Source: Sipunculus nudus (taxonomy: Eukaryota > Annelida > Sipuncula > Golfingiida > Sipunculidae). From it: 64,000 bases of DNA. The translations under genes and the position numbers were made by a program. The DNA is taken from the NCBI GenBank assembly GCA_026874595.1, contig CM049320.1, forward strand, positions 27,009,214 through 27,073,213. The letters are read 5' to 3'. Shown here one piece after another: positions 1 to 13,400 of the stretch. Numbering within the stretch: position 1 is the first letter of the stretch; the number at the start of each line of letters is the position of its first letter. The notes beneath the pieces are model-generated. The model ran no database searches, had not been told where the DNA came from, and saw nothing but the letters and a program-made list of their open reading frames with translations.

Positions 1-56
<56 letters not shown>
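1..56. repeat. (AT)n microsatellite at window edge
   Basis: Pure AT dinucleotide run that continues beyond the left edge. Confidence 0.95.
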
Positions 57-58
<2 letters not shown>

Positions 59-252
59 CATTCACTGAGTCATTTATAATAGCTTTACGTCTAAAGTTGG
101 CATGTAGTTTGCATGACAAAAGGTTCATGTCCACACACATACATAAATATACTAGTACACAGATTGAAAGGCATACGGGGAGATAGTAATTATAACATGG
201 CGCAAAACAAATGCTTCATACATATCACAGTGATATGGTCGTGCGAGCGCAC

Positions 253-253
<1 letters not shown>

Positions 254-314
<61 letters not shown>
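254..314. repeat. (GA)n microsatellite
   Basis: About 30 uninterrupted GA units. Confidence 0.95.
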
Positions 315-316
<2 letters not shown>

Positions 317-661
317 ATAATCTTAATGCTCCAGTTTTACCACGTACCGTGAAAGGATCTATAAATGAACGCGGTATGTCCTTATATCCACAGACGCCGA
401 TCGGCAGCGCCGGTTTCGCTTTGAAGTTTATAACTTGACAACAAGCACATATGCACATAAGAAAAAAAGCATATGAAATACACTTCTTTTGCCCCTCAGC
501 CGTCTGTATGTTCCGGTCCCGTGCATGCGCATCCCTCTTCACTGCACGCGCAACTAAAACGACCACCCGACCGTGCGCGTGCGGGATGCGCGTGGCCGAC
601 ATCAAAGTGGACCGGTTGCAGCTGCTTTCTTGGGCCTCCTGTTGAGTTCTCCCATTAGTGA

Positions 662-675
662 CCGCTAGATGGCGC
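662..675 (+). promoter_or_regulatory. CTCF-like core motif
   Basis: CCGCTAGATGGCGC fits the conserved bilaterian CTCF core CCRSYAGRKGGCRS at every position. It sits in a locally GC-rich patch of an AT-rich region. Binding is inferred from the motif only. Confidence 0.35.
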
Positions 676-2382
676 CGTTTGTACTAGCCTTGAAAACACG
701 ACTCGTATCCGGATAGGGTCCTTGGTGTCCCTTAAAAGTGGCTAACGGAAACATTGCTTTGGCGAATATGGTTAAATAATATGAGAATAAGAATTAATAT
801 GAGAAAAAGAAGTAATATACTGTTATACCATGTTTTCTTATCTTCACTGCGCATTTGCAATAAACCTATTGTTTACATCAAGATGGACCGAGTTTCACTG
901 AGATGCATTTATCTAAACAATGGCAGTAACGGTAATAACCATTGTCTTAACTAATTTTACCTTATCCATTTGTGCATAAAATCTGGTTTGGAAGAGTAAT
1001 CTTTGCAAATATTGTGAGCACGCATGCATGCACATTTGTATTTTGTAGAAAAATAATAGATACCTTATTCTCTGTCGAGGACAGAGAAATTCAGGGAAAG
1101 GGGTTATTTTAACATCATAGCCACGAAAATCGAAAAATCGTATAATTTTATATTTTCGGTGAGGGAGGGGAGTTAATGAAGGATTGGCCAGGTGTATTGG
1201 CATGTATATACATTTCCCATAACGTCAAACCTTGCTAACACAAGAGCACATAATTACATTCATTAATTTATTTTTAGACCCATTCATAGATTTAAGGATC
1301 ATTGGAAAATTTGTCATATTTATAAAAATTAAAATGAAAGGGAGAAGATGTATATCATTTTTAAACAATCAAGAGATAGTTGTTAGCATTTTAATAACAT
1401 GTTTTTGTTGAATGAAGACTTATGACCAAAATGAAGATATATCGTCTTTTTGTACTAAAAATGAAAATTTTCGCTTTAGATTTAAAACTCTTTAGACCAG
1501 CAACAAAACCTGTATTAATATATAGCTGGTCAAATAGAAGATATTCTGTAGATTCCAAATTGGTATACATGCATACCATTGGGACCAACCTTTATTTTAA
1601 TGTTTTGTTATAGCTTAACCGAATAAAGGTTGTTTGACGATCATTAGACCATAAGTAAAAAGTTTACATTTTCTTTTAAATTCTCCTGTTTTAATATAAA
1701 AAAAGGGATTATTTTCTGGTAGGGTAACTGTTGAAATTCATACGGATTATGAAGTGAATACCGTATTTTAAATGACGGTGTCAAGCGGTGTACAATTTGT
1801 TTAGCTACTGTCAAGCCAAATGACGCGCCTTGATTTCATTTTTGAAGCCCTTTTAATTGCGTCCCCATTATTACCAGAACCTCGCTTCTTAGCTCATCTT
1901 TAAAGTTAATAATAGTATTACACTTATCGACAACTATACATTCAGTGAAATATTCCAGGCAGTAAATGTCACATACCAGTATATACCATGTCGAAACGCT
2001 TTGAAATAATTTGAATCAGTTAAACGTCGGAAGAAAAGAGTCATGAAAACGAATTACACAATGTCGTTATACGTACCAACCCCCCGTTTTTTCGATGGAA
2101 CCAATATTATCAGTTGTACATGGTGCGCAGTTCATGGAAGAGCCACGCCTTTTCAGTATATACACTTGTACATGCATATACATGCACTGTTTTGTCGGAC
2201 TGGTCGAATGGGTTCGGGTATCGGATATCAGAAAGGGGGTCGGGGGCCGAGGGAGGGCTCAGCATCCGGGTACAGGTAAACAAATGTGCTGGAAGATACA
2301 GTATAAGCCGTACATATATAAATTACCCTCGCATTCAGATGTATAGTTATTTAAGAAAAGTTGCGATACCCCCCCCCCCGCG

Positions 2383-2763
2383 GTTGAGCTGTAACATCTT
2401 AAATTTTATCAAGTTCTTTTCCAATTTATTCGCTAGTAATTTTCATTTTTCATATATCTTGTTTTATTCCCTAGCAATAAGATGATTATGTTTTTTACTT
2501 TCCAATTTATAAGTTTAGGGTATTAATGAACCCCCCTCCAATACCTCACCCGTGTAAATATAATTAATCTCCCCCGTTGAGCTGTAACATCTCAAATTTT
2601 ATCAAAGTTCTTTTCCAATTTATTCGCTAGTAATTTTCATTTTTTAATATCTTGTTTTATTCCATAGCAATTAGATGATTATGTTTTTACTTTCCGATTT
2701 ATTAGTTTAGAATATTAATGAACCCCCCTCCAATACTCTCCCCCGTGTAAATATAATTAACTT
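2383..2763. repeat. Tandem duplication, 193-bp period, two units
   Basis: Unit 1 starts at GTTGAGCTGTAACATC (2383) and unit 2 at the same words (2576). Both run through a TTCGCTAGTAATTTTC block to a CCCCCCTCCAATAC block and end at GTGTAAATATAATTAA. By eye the units are about 93% alike. There is no coding potential. Confidence 0.9.
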
Positions 2764-3005
2764 TAATAAAAACATTTTATTTATATTTTCCATAAGGTGG
2801 GACATATTACATTGTATATATAACTTGCAATGTTCACATAACATGGATTCAATACATGATGGTGATAGTGCTCTACATTATGGGAGCGTTTATAATTGAT
2901 TAATTTTCAGTTAGTTTTACTTCATATACGTTGGTGATACATTACTGTTTCGCGGGAGCAATGATGCGGTTGCTCTAACGCATCAGGTACGTCTATATAT
3001 GTATG

Positions 3006-3008
<3 letters not shown>

Positions 3009-3060
<52 letters not shown>
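3009..3060. repeat. (AT)n microsatellite
   Basis: AT run preceded by a short GTAT series. Confidence 0.9.
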
Positions 3061-3064
<4 letters not shown>

Positions 3065-3525
3065 GACAAACTTAAAGTATAATTTTCATAATACCCATCA
3101 ATTACCAATTCAATATTAGCGCCGACCTGTTTTCTAATGTCTGGATCCGCCATTGCTGGCACAGCTAAGGTTAGCATGTTCTCTCGTTTCTTTGCATAAT
3201 TAAGAAGACCCCTTGCGGCCAATGTTCACACTATAGAGATGTAACAATCAGTCTGAACAGTCGGTCTCTCTAGGAGTTGCTCATGGCTTTATAGGGAAAT
3301 ATCCAGCTAATGCGTATTCTTTTAATATATCTCGGATTAGACCTTCACATTGTTTTATATTATATCACTCTCACAAATTTGTTTTCATATTCATCATATG
3401 AAAAAACAGGAAAATCTGTTTTGGTATCTTCTCTAAAGCATTCACGATGAACGTTATATATAGGAATTTCGCAAAAGCAGAAAGTAATATTTATTTTGCG
3501 TCTGTGGTATTTTGTTATTTTCACA

Positions 3526-3565
<40 letters not shown>

Positions 3566-3578
3566 GATGATGCATGTA

Positions 3579-4042
3579 TACCGTAGTAGCCTTTTTTGCG
3601 CCGTTGTTTTAAATTCGCGGTATTCGCGAAGGTTTTATTATCGCGAAGATAAAACCTTCGTACTTATTAATACTATAAAAGACGGCACCTCTGTATAGGT
3701 TAGTAAAAGTTTATTTTATATTTCCTCACTTGCATCCCATTTATATTGTGCCGTTAGCGTCAATAATAGCAAACCTTTTCATAATATCGTAATTCAAAGA
3801 TTCAAATATTTTAATAAGGTCAATTCCTATACATATATACGCAAATATTACATAATGAATTTCCACCTGTTCCCATAGCCTGGTACAATGGTTAAGATTT
3901 TGCGTAAAATTTATATAATAATGGCTATGTATATATTGTGCTATTGGTCTAATTTTAATCGCGAAAATGAAACCCTCGTGAAACGATGACGATATAAAAA
4001 TCGCAAAAATTTAACCTCTAAGGTATAAAGTCAACCACAGTA
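3579..4042. mobile_element. Decayed TIR (MITE-like) DNA element
   Basis: The left end TACCGTAGTAGCCTT and the reverse complement of the right end, TACTGTGGTTGACTT, agree at about 11 of 15 bases. Both ends continue into similar TTTGCG/TTCGCG-rich sequence. There is no coding sequence inside 464 bp. It fits a short non-autonomous DNA transposon; the superfamily is not determined. Confidence 0.4.
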
Positions 4043-5074
4043 ATCATGAACACATGCATTATATATATATATATATATATATATTAATATATATATATTA
4101 TGTTTTATGAAGCCTTAGGAACTCATATAAAAAATCATAAAAAAGGCACTAAGTCATAAGTATATGAATCTTAGCATCTCTTTCAAAAAACGTTTGCGTA
4201 GAAATGGTAAAAAATGGTTAAAGAGGCGCTACAACAAACATTACATGTCACTGCATAAACATCTTCTGTATACTGTACATGTGTGTGTGTGTTGGTGGGT
4301 GTGGATATGTGAAAATATGTATATATTATGCGTATTTGATTATATTTAGAGTTAAAATGATATTATAACTGAATATATTTATGCACAGGTCCAATATGCA
4401 TGTACATTTATTACTCTCTATTCTTGTTTATTTCATCATGTGAAATCAATTTTTTTATATGAGGAGGAGAATCAATATATATATAGAGAGCTGTGTCCAG
4501 TTTTCAGATCCTTCATCGAGTGTGCGTGGTTAACATCTAAATAAGTCACGTCAAATTTTTAACTTACACTCCCCAAAGACAAGCTTCAGTTGCTTTCATG
4601 TGCATCCGTGTCTTAAAATGTCGTGACAATTTTTTCTGCAATATAGCTAGATTGTGTCAGTACACGAAAGTCTGTACACCTACTACAGTCTTACGATATG
4701 CGATTTAGTTTGAATAAACCTCTTAATTGTATCTTTGTTAACTTGTATATACTCTTTTAATGCGTGTGCAATGGTCATTATCCTTGTCCTCCTATTTGAA
4801 GTTCTCTTCGTAGCGTGGTGCCAAAATGACCAATCGTCCAACTATAGGGCTATAATTTTCTTAAACGAGCTGCATCAATGGTTTGTGGTCATTAGCAGTG
4901 GATGACACACTTTAACTTGTCTGTGTATACACGCGGGGTCCGCGGGCTGGACACTGATCAAAGAGCAAAAAGACACATTAGTCATTTTCATGACAACCGC
5001 GCTTTGGGACACCATTCCCCGCAGGCGTACGCCGTAATTCTTTAGCGCATGCGCACTTTTTAATGCGCACTTAT

Positions 5075-5078
<4 letters not shown>

Positions 5079-5130
<52 letters not shown>
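5079..5130. repeat. (CT)n microsatellite
   Basis: About 26 CT units. Confidence 0.95.
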
Positions 5131-5134
<4 letters not shown>

Positions 5135-5953
5135 GCGCGACAGTACAACCCCATATCTCTGACACTTAGTATGGGCTTCTGTTGCACCGTGTCTCACCAT
5201 CTCTCTGTCTATTAAAATAAATTGTGTCCGGTTGTTGACCGCTTATATACAGAAGTTTTACGAGACTGACATATATGAATTAATCATGTAATATATTATA
5301 TATTATATGGTAATTGAAAGGTAGTTGAATGGTTTAAACAACGGTTATTGCAAAACAGCAAGAGGATTTGAAAAGAGGGCGCAGTCCATATATATATGAA
5401 TTCTTCTCCTCAACTGCAAATAATACATTAAAATGATATAATGAACAAGAATAGAAATGTATTAAATACATGCATATTGCACCTGTGCATGCATGTAAAT
5501 AATACCAATACATTCATCTTTTTATCTTTCATGAACCAAATTAATATACATTTACACACTCAATTATATATATATATATATGTTAATACATTTATTTTTT
5601 TGTTTCGTTTAATTTGCATATCAGCCACATTAAATCAAAGTTTCCGTTTTCTCAAACTGAATATAGCCTTATACTAAATGTATACGTATATCTCGGTTAC
5701 CGAGCTGTTCCTTATAAAGGAATTCTGCATGGTGCTCCTTTATATCAAGCTTACAAATACATATGATTAGTTGGTCTTTTTTTTTTGCTGTACTTAACTT
5801 GCTTGAGAGATATTCTGATTAAAAATGCCATTCTTCCTCTTATGATATCAATGTAAACATACATATTCAGTTCATGCATCAATAAAAAAAAACTGTAAAG
5901 TGTTATAAGATACACTTTTAGCGTTCTCTCTGTCTCTCTGTTTCTGTCTTTCC

Positions 5954-5955
<2 letters not shown>

Positions 5956-6039
<84 letters not shown>
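5956..6039. repeat. Compound (CT)n(AT)n microsatellite
   Basis: A CT run passes directly into an AT run. Confidence 0.95.
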
Positions 6040-6043
<4 letters not shown>

Positions 6044-7019
6044 ACATCGTTTGATTATATGATGCTTTCACTGAAAAGCTGCAGTAGTATGAGATGTATT
6101 CCGAAGAATCGCTTATATGGCTGTTTTCGGTGGATTTCGGTGGACCAGACAAACATATATATATATATATATATATTATATACCGATATATATATATAGT
6201 ATATATGTTTGCAGAACGAATCCAGTATAGTGCTCTAGCGGGATGCTTAGAGCTGGTATTTAGTTTATACTTGTTTATATATATATATATACATATATAA
6301 ACAATCATATCCACGAAATAAATGTACTATGTTCAAATGTGGACATATATATTTCAGTTGAACTGTACAAGTAGCAGTATATTTGCTATTATCGAGAAAC
6401 TCTTCAATATACAATTGATGAAATGATTTATCCAGCTATGAACTTTATTAAAATAAATGCAGTTGAAGCACTTAAATTGGGAAGGCACATTATTACTTTT
6501 AGATTGCATACATACGTTTTTTTCTTATTAAATCAATAAAATAATTACATGAATGTGTGAACTGAGTATATATATATAACTTATGATATAGATAGGTTGG
6601 ATTTCAAAGAGAGACTGCCGAAGAGACAGTGAAACGTAGCGGCAGCAAATGGATATAGCATATGTGCAAATCTCTGATATCCAGATATGTTGGAATATAT
6701 ATGTGCAAGCATTTGTTTTAAAAAATGGCGAATCCTGAATCCTCTATGAATTGTGTATCTTCCGTTTGATTTTATAAAGAACCGTGCATAAAGCGTGCTG
6801 TTTTTGAAGTAAAGCGGCTGAAGTCTGAATAAATTAGCAGTATGTTAAAGTTCTTAATTGATGAGGATATGATTGTTGTTAACATGACACATCTGCTGTT
6901 AAACTTATCGTACCCATCAACGCCGGGAAAGTTGATGGCTTGCCCGTCATCATAAAATTCATGTAAACACAGACTGATTACACCGCATAACGTGATCAAA
7001 GTCAGCTCGTGACAAACAG

Positions 7020-7200
7020 AACTCGCTCAGAGTGCTGGTCACGTGCACCAACGTCGCTCCCCGCTGCACGCGCTCGCGCGGCCGCACGCGCAGTCGAGCG
7101 ACTTACCGAGACGCATGCATCTGCTTCCGTGACGCGGCCCGCATTCCGGGGGACGCCACCACGTGACTGACATCAAAGCGCGCCGCCCGGCAGATGACGA
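7020..7200. promoter_or_regulatory. CpG-rich patch, possible promoter
   Basis: Strong local CpG enrichment (GCGCTCGCGCGGCCGC and similar) in otherwise AT-rich DNA, with two CACGTG E-boxes near 7041 and 7160. On the minus strand a perfect donor, CTCG|GTAAGT, lies near 7100 just after an ATG-containing GC-rich stretch, which is compatible with a first exon pointing left. No partner exon was found, so a gene start here is speculative. Confidence 0.3.
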
Positions 7201-8448
7201 CCGAGAAATGTGATCCGTTTTAGATGAAATGTAACAAGGGTTAAAGGTTAAGCTCATAGGCGGGGAACTGTTGACTTGCCTTGTCACGAGAGATTTATTG
7301 ACGCTGCTAACTAGCACAAGTCCTTATATACTAAAATATTTTGCTTGCTGGCTGTTTGCGCTCCGGCTTATATGTGTAGACATATACTTAGGTTTAATTT
7401 TGACTTGAGTGTATATAGATGAAATAATTAAAACTGTAGGAAACAAAATAGGAAGTAAAGCATATGGTTTCACGCTAATTGATTTCACGATTAAAAGAGA
7501 AAAACATTTAAGGTAGTGTCCGTTTCAGAAGCGGATTCAGGGTGGGGTTGGGGGAGGTGATCTGGGGGTTCATGACACCCCCTTTTTTCAGCTACGGCAA
7601 TTTCTTTCCACTAGTGTATCTGACCAGGTTATGAGACCAGGACCCCCATTTCAGACCTATATGGACCATGCTTTATGTTTTGTTATTAGTCCTCCTGGGT
7701 TGGATCCATCCTGCTCCAAACTCCAGCAACCGCCTGTGCCGTTTAATATATTCGCAGATGTGAAAAAAGGTTATTTCCCTTTACTAAACAAAAAAAATAC
7801 GCGAGGGTACATATCATTCATTGTATGTTTGCAATATACATGAACATTATAATAAAAAAGTTTATTGATAATTTGGAACGTTTCATGTTATTAACAAATG
7901 AATAAGTATAATAAATAACTGACGGTGAATGATGTAACAAAAAAAAACAGACATGCATTGTGGATTGATGTGTGAATGAATGGATATAGACGGACAGATG
8001 CGCTCAATTTATATATAGTTGATCTCTCATTATCTTATTTATATTAAATAGGGTTGCATGAAAAAGCCCACCCACCATCGCCAGCCCCCCCCCCCCCTCC
8101 CCCCTTCACCCCAAACCTCTCCAAAACAAAATGACTTGTCTGAAAATCCTCACTCTGTTCGATTTCTGAATATAAGAACGATAATGGAGTATATACATAA
8201 TGATAAATTTGCGTAAAATAGGTCGTATAATAAGTTTTTTTACTCTATTATTATATATATATATAATAATATAATAATAATATATTATTGAGAACATCTT
8301 TTAATTATGCAAGTTATTCTTACTCAATTTTCAAAACTATTTCCATACTTTAAATCAAATCTAGACTTAATATCTGCGGACCCGATAGCATGCTTAGTTT
8401 TTTTTCTTTTATTTAGTACACTCCGTCTATTCCCCTTTAATCTGCTGG

Positions 8449-8450
8449 TA

Positions 8451-8525
<75 letters not shown>

Positions 8526-8551
8526 GAGAGAGAGAGAGAGAGAAGAGAGAG
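8449..8551. repeat. Compound (AT)n(GA)n microsatellite
   Basis: About 36 AT units followed directly by a GA run with one interruption. Confidence 0.95.
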
Positions 8552-9111
8552 ACAGCTAAATTATCTTCTTTTTGAAGTTGCTCAACTAGATATAGAGTGC
8601 TTTTATCACTTCAAATTATATTCATGGCGCTCACCACAACAGCAACATAAATCAATATAGTATTAATAGAATGTTTATCCTAATATATTCATACAACAAC
8701 AGTGAGGCAGTCGACTTTTTGATAAACTAAATTTTCAAAATACAAGAATGCATGCATGAAAGATTATATTGGTGATCATACAGAGCAAAATAAAATGTCT
8801 TGATGACCAACATTCCTAGCAGTGACTATTTAAATCATGTTTTTTTTTGTTCCATTAAAAGTTGGAGGAGTGAGATGAAATTTGCCGGAACTGTGTCCTT
8901 TTTTCAATATATCTGGGGAACATGCCCCCACACCCTCCCCCATAAGGCATGCATTATAGCTCACTCATCTCGTGTATTTATCTTTATTCGGTTCTGTATG
9001 TTTGTCTGGCGGTTTGTCCGCCTAAAGATGAATGTCTGTGACAGTGTCTGCCTGTCTATCTGCATGTCTGACTCTCTCTAGCTCTTTCTGTCTATGTTTC
9101 TGTATCTCTCT

Positions 9112-9112
<1 letters not shown>

Positions 9113-9185
<73 letters not shown>
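9113..9185. repeat. Compound (CT)n(AT)n microsatellite
   Basis: A CT run passes directly into an AT run. Confidence 0.95.
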
Positions 9186-9191
<6 letters not shown>

Positions 9192-9279
9192 ATATATATG
9201 TATGTGTGTACATGTCTCTCTTGTTGTCTGTCAAATAGCATAACTGGGTAGCATTGTTAAAATCAGAATAAGCTATGTT

Positions 9280-9282
<3 letters not shown>

Positions 9283-9321
<39 letters not shown>
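9283..9321. repeat. (AT)n microsatellite
   Basis: AT run ending in a few ATT units. Confidence 0.9.
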
Positions 9322-9326
<5 letters not shown>

Positions 9327-9613
9327 ATTATTATACGTTTCTTGTAATGCCACTAAAGTACGTACAATTTGTGTCTGAATTTCGGTGTGATATAGGTATC
9401 ATGTATATGTATTTTATCAGTTTATCAATTGGCCTGTATCAATCTCGCTTTTGAAGGATTAATGAAAAATCTGCTGAACCTATTTTCATGGAAATTTGTG
9501 GAGGGATGGGCTCACAGCTATAATAGAAGACTGCGTTACATTTTGATATGAATCAGGTGTTTATATCATTCTAGTTTTATAATGCCGCTGATGCCGCATT
9601 GGGACAGATTTAA

Positions 9614-10305
9614 GGTGCTTTTCCATAAAGGTGCTTTTCCACAAGTGCGTATAGTCCGTATCCGTAGTCCGTATGCGTAGTCCGCATGCGTAGTCCGCAA
9701 AAATCGCTTTGTGGACTTTTTAACTGGGCCGTTTCCATTCATCCACGTGCGTATAGTACGTATGCGTAGTTCGTTTGCGTAGTCCGTACGCTCCTGGGAG
9801 CGATTTTTGCACTTTATACGCATTCCAATCATCGTGTCGATTTCAGGTTTAGCATAGAGTTTTTCACCATTCAGGCCTTGCTGTATGCACAGTCTCTATA
9901 TTTTCAACTGCATGGTATGAATGTCATCTTTTGGCATCATGAGCTTTCCAGATGCCAAACATATAGGCATTTGGCTGAATTTTGTTTTCCTTTCTTTATC
10001 ACAGACAACATGTTTTTAGATGATTGAAGCGTAAACATCACTGTCGCGTATAGAATATTACTAATTATGATCTTTTCCAATTTTTATTATTTTATTTTTA
10101 TTGTTTAACTTTTGATTCTAATATATACAAAGGTACAATAAATATATGATGAAATGTCTTGCAAAAAAAAAGAAAAACTTCAGCTATCGAGCACCTATCA
10201 ATACGGAGCACGGACTACGCATATACGTACTTATTGAAAATGAACTTTGCGGATATACGGACTACGCAAACGGACTATACGGATACGCACTTATGGAAAA
10301 CCACC
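9614..10305. mobile_element. Non-autonomous TIR DNA transposon with subterminal repeats
   Basis: The left end reads GGTGCTTTTCCACAAGTGCG and the reverse complement of the right end reads GGTGGTTTTCCATAAGTGCG. Inside each end lie several degenerate copies of a GCGTAGTCCGTAT word, in inverted orientation at the two ends, out to about 9795 and back to about 10200. The outermost left motif is itself doubled (9614 and 9630). The roughly 400-bp core has no open frame. TTA/TAA-like flanks and this TIR style suggest PIF/Harbinger-type movement, but that assignment is tentative. Confidence 0.6.
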
Positions 10306-10470
10306 TTTATAGCAAAAGGGTGTTCTGGTAAAAATGGATATTTGTTTATTATTTTAAATTTAAAATGCTTCAATTCCATGACGCCAAACTGTGTTAATAT
10401 CCTGGGAAAATTGTATCAGAGTAAGTTAAAAAAAAAACTAGTTTTACCCAAGATAGATCTAAGGATTAAT

Positions 10471-10483
10471 CACCAGAGGGCGC
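10471..10483 (+). promoter_or_regulatory. CTCF-like core motif
   Basis: CACCAGAGGGCGC is the classical CTCF core. It lies 165 bp right of the TIR element. Motif match only. Confidence 0.35.
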
Positions 10484-10726
10484 TTTTGTCAATTATACGT
10501 ATAACACGTGCTTATCGAGCTGAAACCAATACTAGCAACACTAAGAAGAAAAAGAATGAAAGCGTATGATTAAAATTATAGTAATAATATTATTCTATCA
10601 AATTTCACATTTGAACTACCGATTTATGATCTAATATAATGAATAATATTATAAATAATACTAGTATGAATCTGCAGGTTCTTTTTACACATCCCATATA
10701 TATATATATATATGTATGTTTGTATG

Positions 10727-10763
<37 letters not shown>

Positions 10764-11021
10764 ATTATGTAGTATTTATTTCTATTATATATTTAAATTT
10801 GTGGAACAAATGTTGAAAATGGGTTATACAGGTAATATACATAATTAAATATGATTGAATGTCTGAAACAATCTCTTGTGTGAGGGGACCCGAAATTAAT
10901 GAACATTCCTCTATTAATTCATTAATACATGCACAGTAGTTTATATATCAAGTAATATAAGTAATGACCTTTAAAATGGGAACACTTCGAATAACGCGTG
11001 ATCTGGAATCCTGATTTTCTG

Positions 11022-11136
<115 letters not shown>

Positions 11137-12510
11137 TTGTATAGATGACACATGATTTCATATACAGATATTTAAGATTTTCCTCTGAACTTATATTTAG
11201 ATTTTCTTAACCTCAGGTTGTGAATACGAATCTATATATCACAAATACCAATACAGTTATCCTGTCATCTTTACTGCATACATGTATAGGGATATATTTA
11301 ATGACTTTATCAATTAAGCACTTCTGGGTCTTACAGTAAGTATATGCCGAGCTCCTTAAGGTGCGTGTTTTGAATATTTCAAAGAAGAGAAAATCGTAGA
11401 ATATATAATCATAAAATCCTCCCTGCAACCATTCCTGTTATAACCAGACAGCTGTGAACGAAGCATACCAGCAGATCGAGCCAAACTAATTACGGTTCCT
11501 GGCTTCTTTTCATTTCCATGCATTCTTATGGTATATACCCGGCAGAAACACAACATCAAAGCAAACGTAAATATGAAATACACGCGGTGCGTTGTCCGCA
11601 TAGCGTTGCCGGCTCGCTTGTGAAGACAGCTATTGCACATGCCGTTGTATAAGTGAACGCGCTGCGAGTGTTGCTTTAGATGACCCCAAGATAATAGCGA
11701 GCCTCGCTTGGCCTAACAGGCAGATGTTACTATTGTAAAAGCAACTTAGTGAACCCGCATTTAAGGCGTATACTACACATGTAGCTGCGAGGTCGCCATC
11801 ACCTCTATCTACTAAGCGTGCGGTATTTATCACAGTTCCCCGTACCTGGGCTTTAATTTGCCCTTTAAATCGCGCTGCCTCCACTTTTGTTTAGCAGTAC
11901 CAGCATGAACCTTATCATTTAAAGCTTTAGCTTGCTCCCTTTGAACTGAACATAAAAATAATAATTCCAAGACGGATCCAGTGTCAGGCTGTACACTGCA
12001 ATTTTCATACAACTGTCTGCTTGGAATAAAACAAGCAATCAATGACAACTTATAATTTGTAAATCGTCTCCAGAAAACGTTCACGTTGTACATTTTTTTT
12101 TCACATCAGTATACGTGTCCTAATATGCGTATACTGTGCACTAAATTAGTGACTGGATTTCATTTCATCTTCAACCACACTGATATTGGTGCTTGTCTAT
12201 TAAATACTAAGTGACCACTTTTGGTTTATAGGTATGTAATTATATTATATTATAGAACTAAAATATTATAGTATTCGTTGTTGCTTTGAAAAAAAAGAGA
12301 ATGCTCTTAAATTAATATAAATCCTATTAATATAAGTTATAATAATGTATTACATCTTATTATATTGTATGCTATTCGTTGTATATAAAATATCAATAAT
12401 ATAATATGAATATTTTATTTGTTATAATTATATATAATTCATATTATATTACATTATATCATATTACATTATATCAAATTATATCAAATTATATTAAATT
12501 ATATCATATT

Positions 12511-12634
12511 ATTTTATATTATATTATATTATATTATATTATATTATATTATATTATATTATATTATATTATATTATATAATATTATATTATATTATATT
12601 ATATAATATTATATTATATTATATTATATTATAT
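12511..12634. repeat. (ATATT)n pentanucleotide array
   Basis: A near-perfect ATATT array, flanked on the left by a degenerate ATATC/ATATT series from about 12410. Confidence 0.9.
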
Positions 12635-13129
12635 TGTTAGATATAATGTAACAGAATATATTATTCTTTTGAAAAAAAGTACATGTATAACTAAAACAAG
12701 AATTTTACAAATATAAATAAGCATTCATGTTGTAAAATGTTTATTTAACAAAAATTAATGTATCTTATTTTTCGGGTTAAATCAGCATCACCAATGTAAA
12801 GAAAAATATGGTGATAGTTTGATTTGTTACGAAGGAATCAGTAAGGTAGACAATAAAAGAAATAATAATCAGTGATCATGCTGTGAGGTCTTGGACCTGA
12901 GTATACCCAGATCCGATGCATTGGTCACGGCCTATTAGAGACGCTCCTCATCTCGTTTAGCGTCGTCTAAGTGATGGGTCGTCCCCGTTAGCGCCTGACA
13001 GTGGACAATTAGTGGCCTGGGGACAATTTATACACTCCAGTGGCTTTATCACACCCCAAACCATGTTGGTAAGTATCATCTAAACTCACACCCGGCATGG
13101 GGTGATGTAGCGGATCGGCATTACTAGGG

Positions 13130-13400
13130 AGCGGCGAGGATCAAAGAAACCAGCTCAACTCCCGGGAAATGACGCCATCTGCTTCCGGGCGGCCCCCAGA
13201 CCCGGCGTCATTGAGCGGCGACTTCAAAGTCTATGACGCCAGCTGCAGCGCGCGCACTCCGCATGCTTTAGGTCGCGGTGCGGCGTTCCACACGCGATCT
13301 CGTTTACCTGTAGATTAATGCGCAGGAATTTATGCGTGTGGTACAGCGAACGACAGGATTTAGACCGCCACATGGCGGACGACAAGAATTTATTAGCAGC
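13130..13400. promoter_or_regulatory. CpG-rich patch, possible promoter
   Basis: Local GC and CpG enrichment (GAGCGGCGAC, GCAGCGCGCG, GGTCGCGGTGCGGCG) in an AT-rich setting, ending at an ATG in a strong start context at 13372. It resembles an invertebrate CpG-rich promoter or a conserved enhancer. No transcript can be tied to it. Confidence 0.3.

Larger units (their letters stand above)
57..2370. other. Gene-poor non-coding stretch
   Basis: No open frame here looks like a real protein. Open frames across 254-314 are Arg-Glu or Ser-Leu translations of the GA/CT repeat. From 320 to 740 the DNA is richer in CpG than its surroundings and carries a CTCF-like motif. The rest is AT-rich with nothing recognised. 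Confidence 0.6.
2764..9600. other. Non-coding, microsatellite-dense stretch
   Basis: This stretch holds several AT and CT/GA arrays (listed separately where long), a decayed TIR element at 3579-4042, a CpG-rich patch at 7020-7200, and C/G-rich tracts near 7540-7590 and 8080-8105. The longest open frames are repeat translations (Tyr-Ile and Arg-Glu runs). No gene is supported. Confidence 0.55.

Noticed and set aside
113-605. Open frames with Arg-Glu or Ser-Leu runs
   Set aside because: They are translations of the GA/CT microsatellite at 254-314. The same holds for the Tyr-Ile frames over AT arrays elsewhere.
2983-3222. Minus-strand frame starting MAARGLLNYAKKREN
   Set aside because: The first part looks protein-like, but it runs into an AT array, has no clear splice partner and matches no family I know.
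11356-11640. Minus-strand frame with a signal-peptide-like segment (YFIFTFALMLCFCRVYT)
   Set aside because: A hydrophobic stretch alone is weak evidence in AT-rich DNA; no donor-acceptor pair or neighbouring exon supports it.
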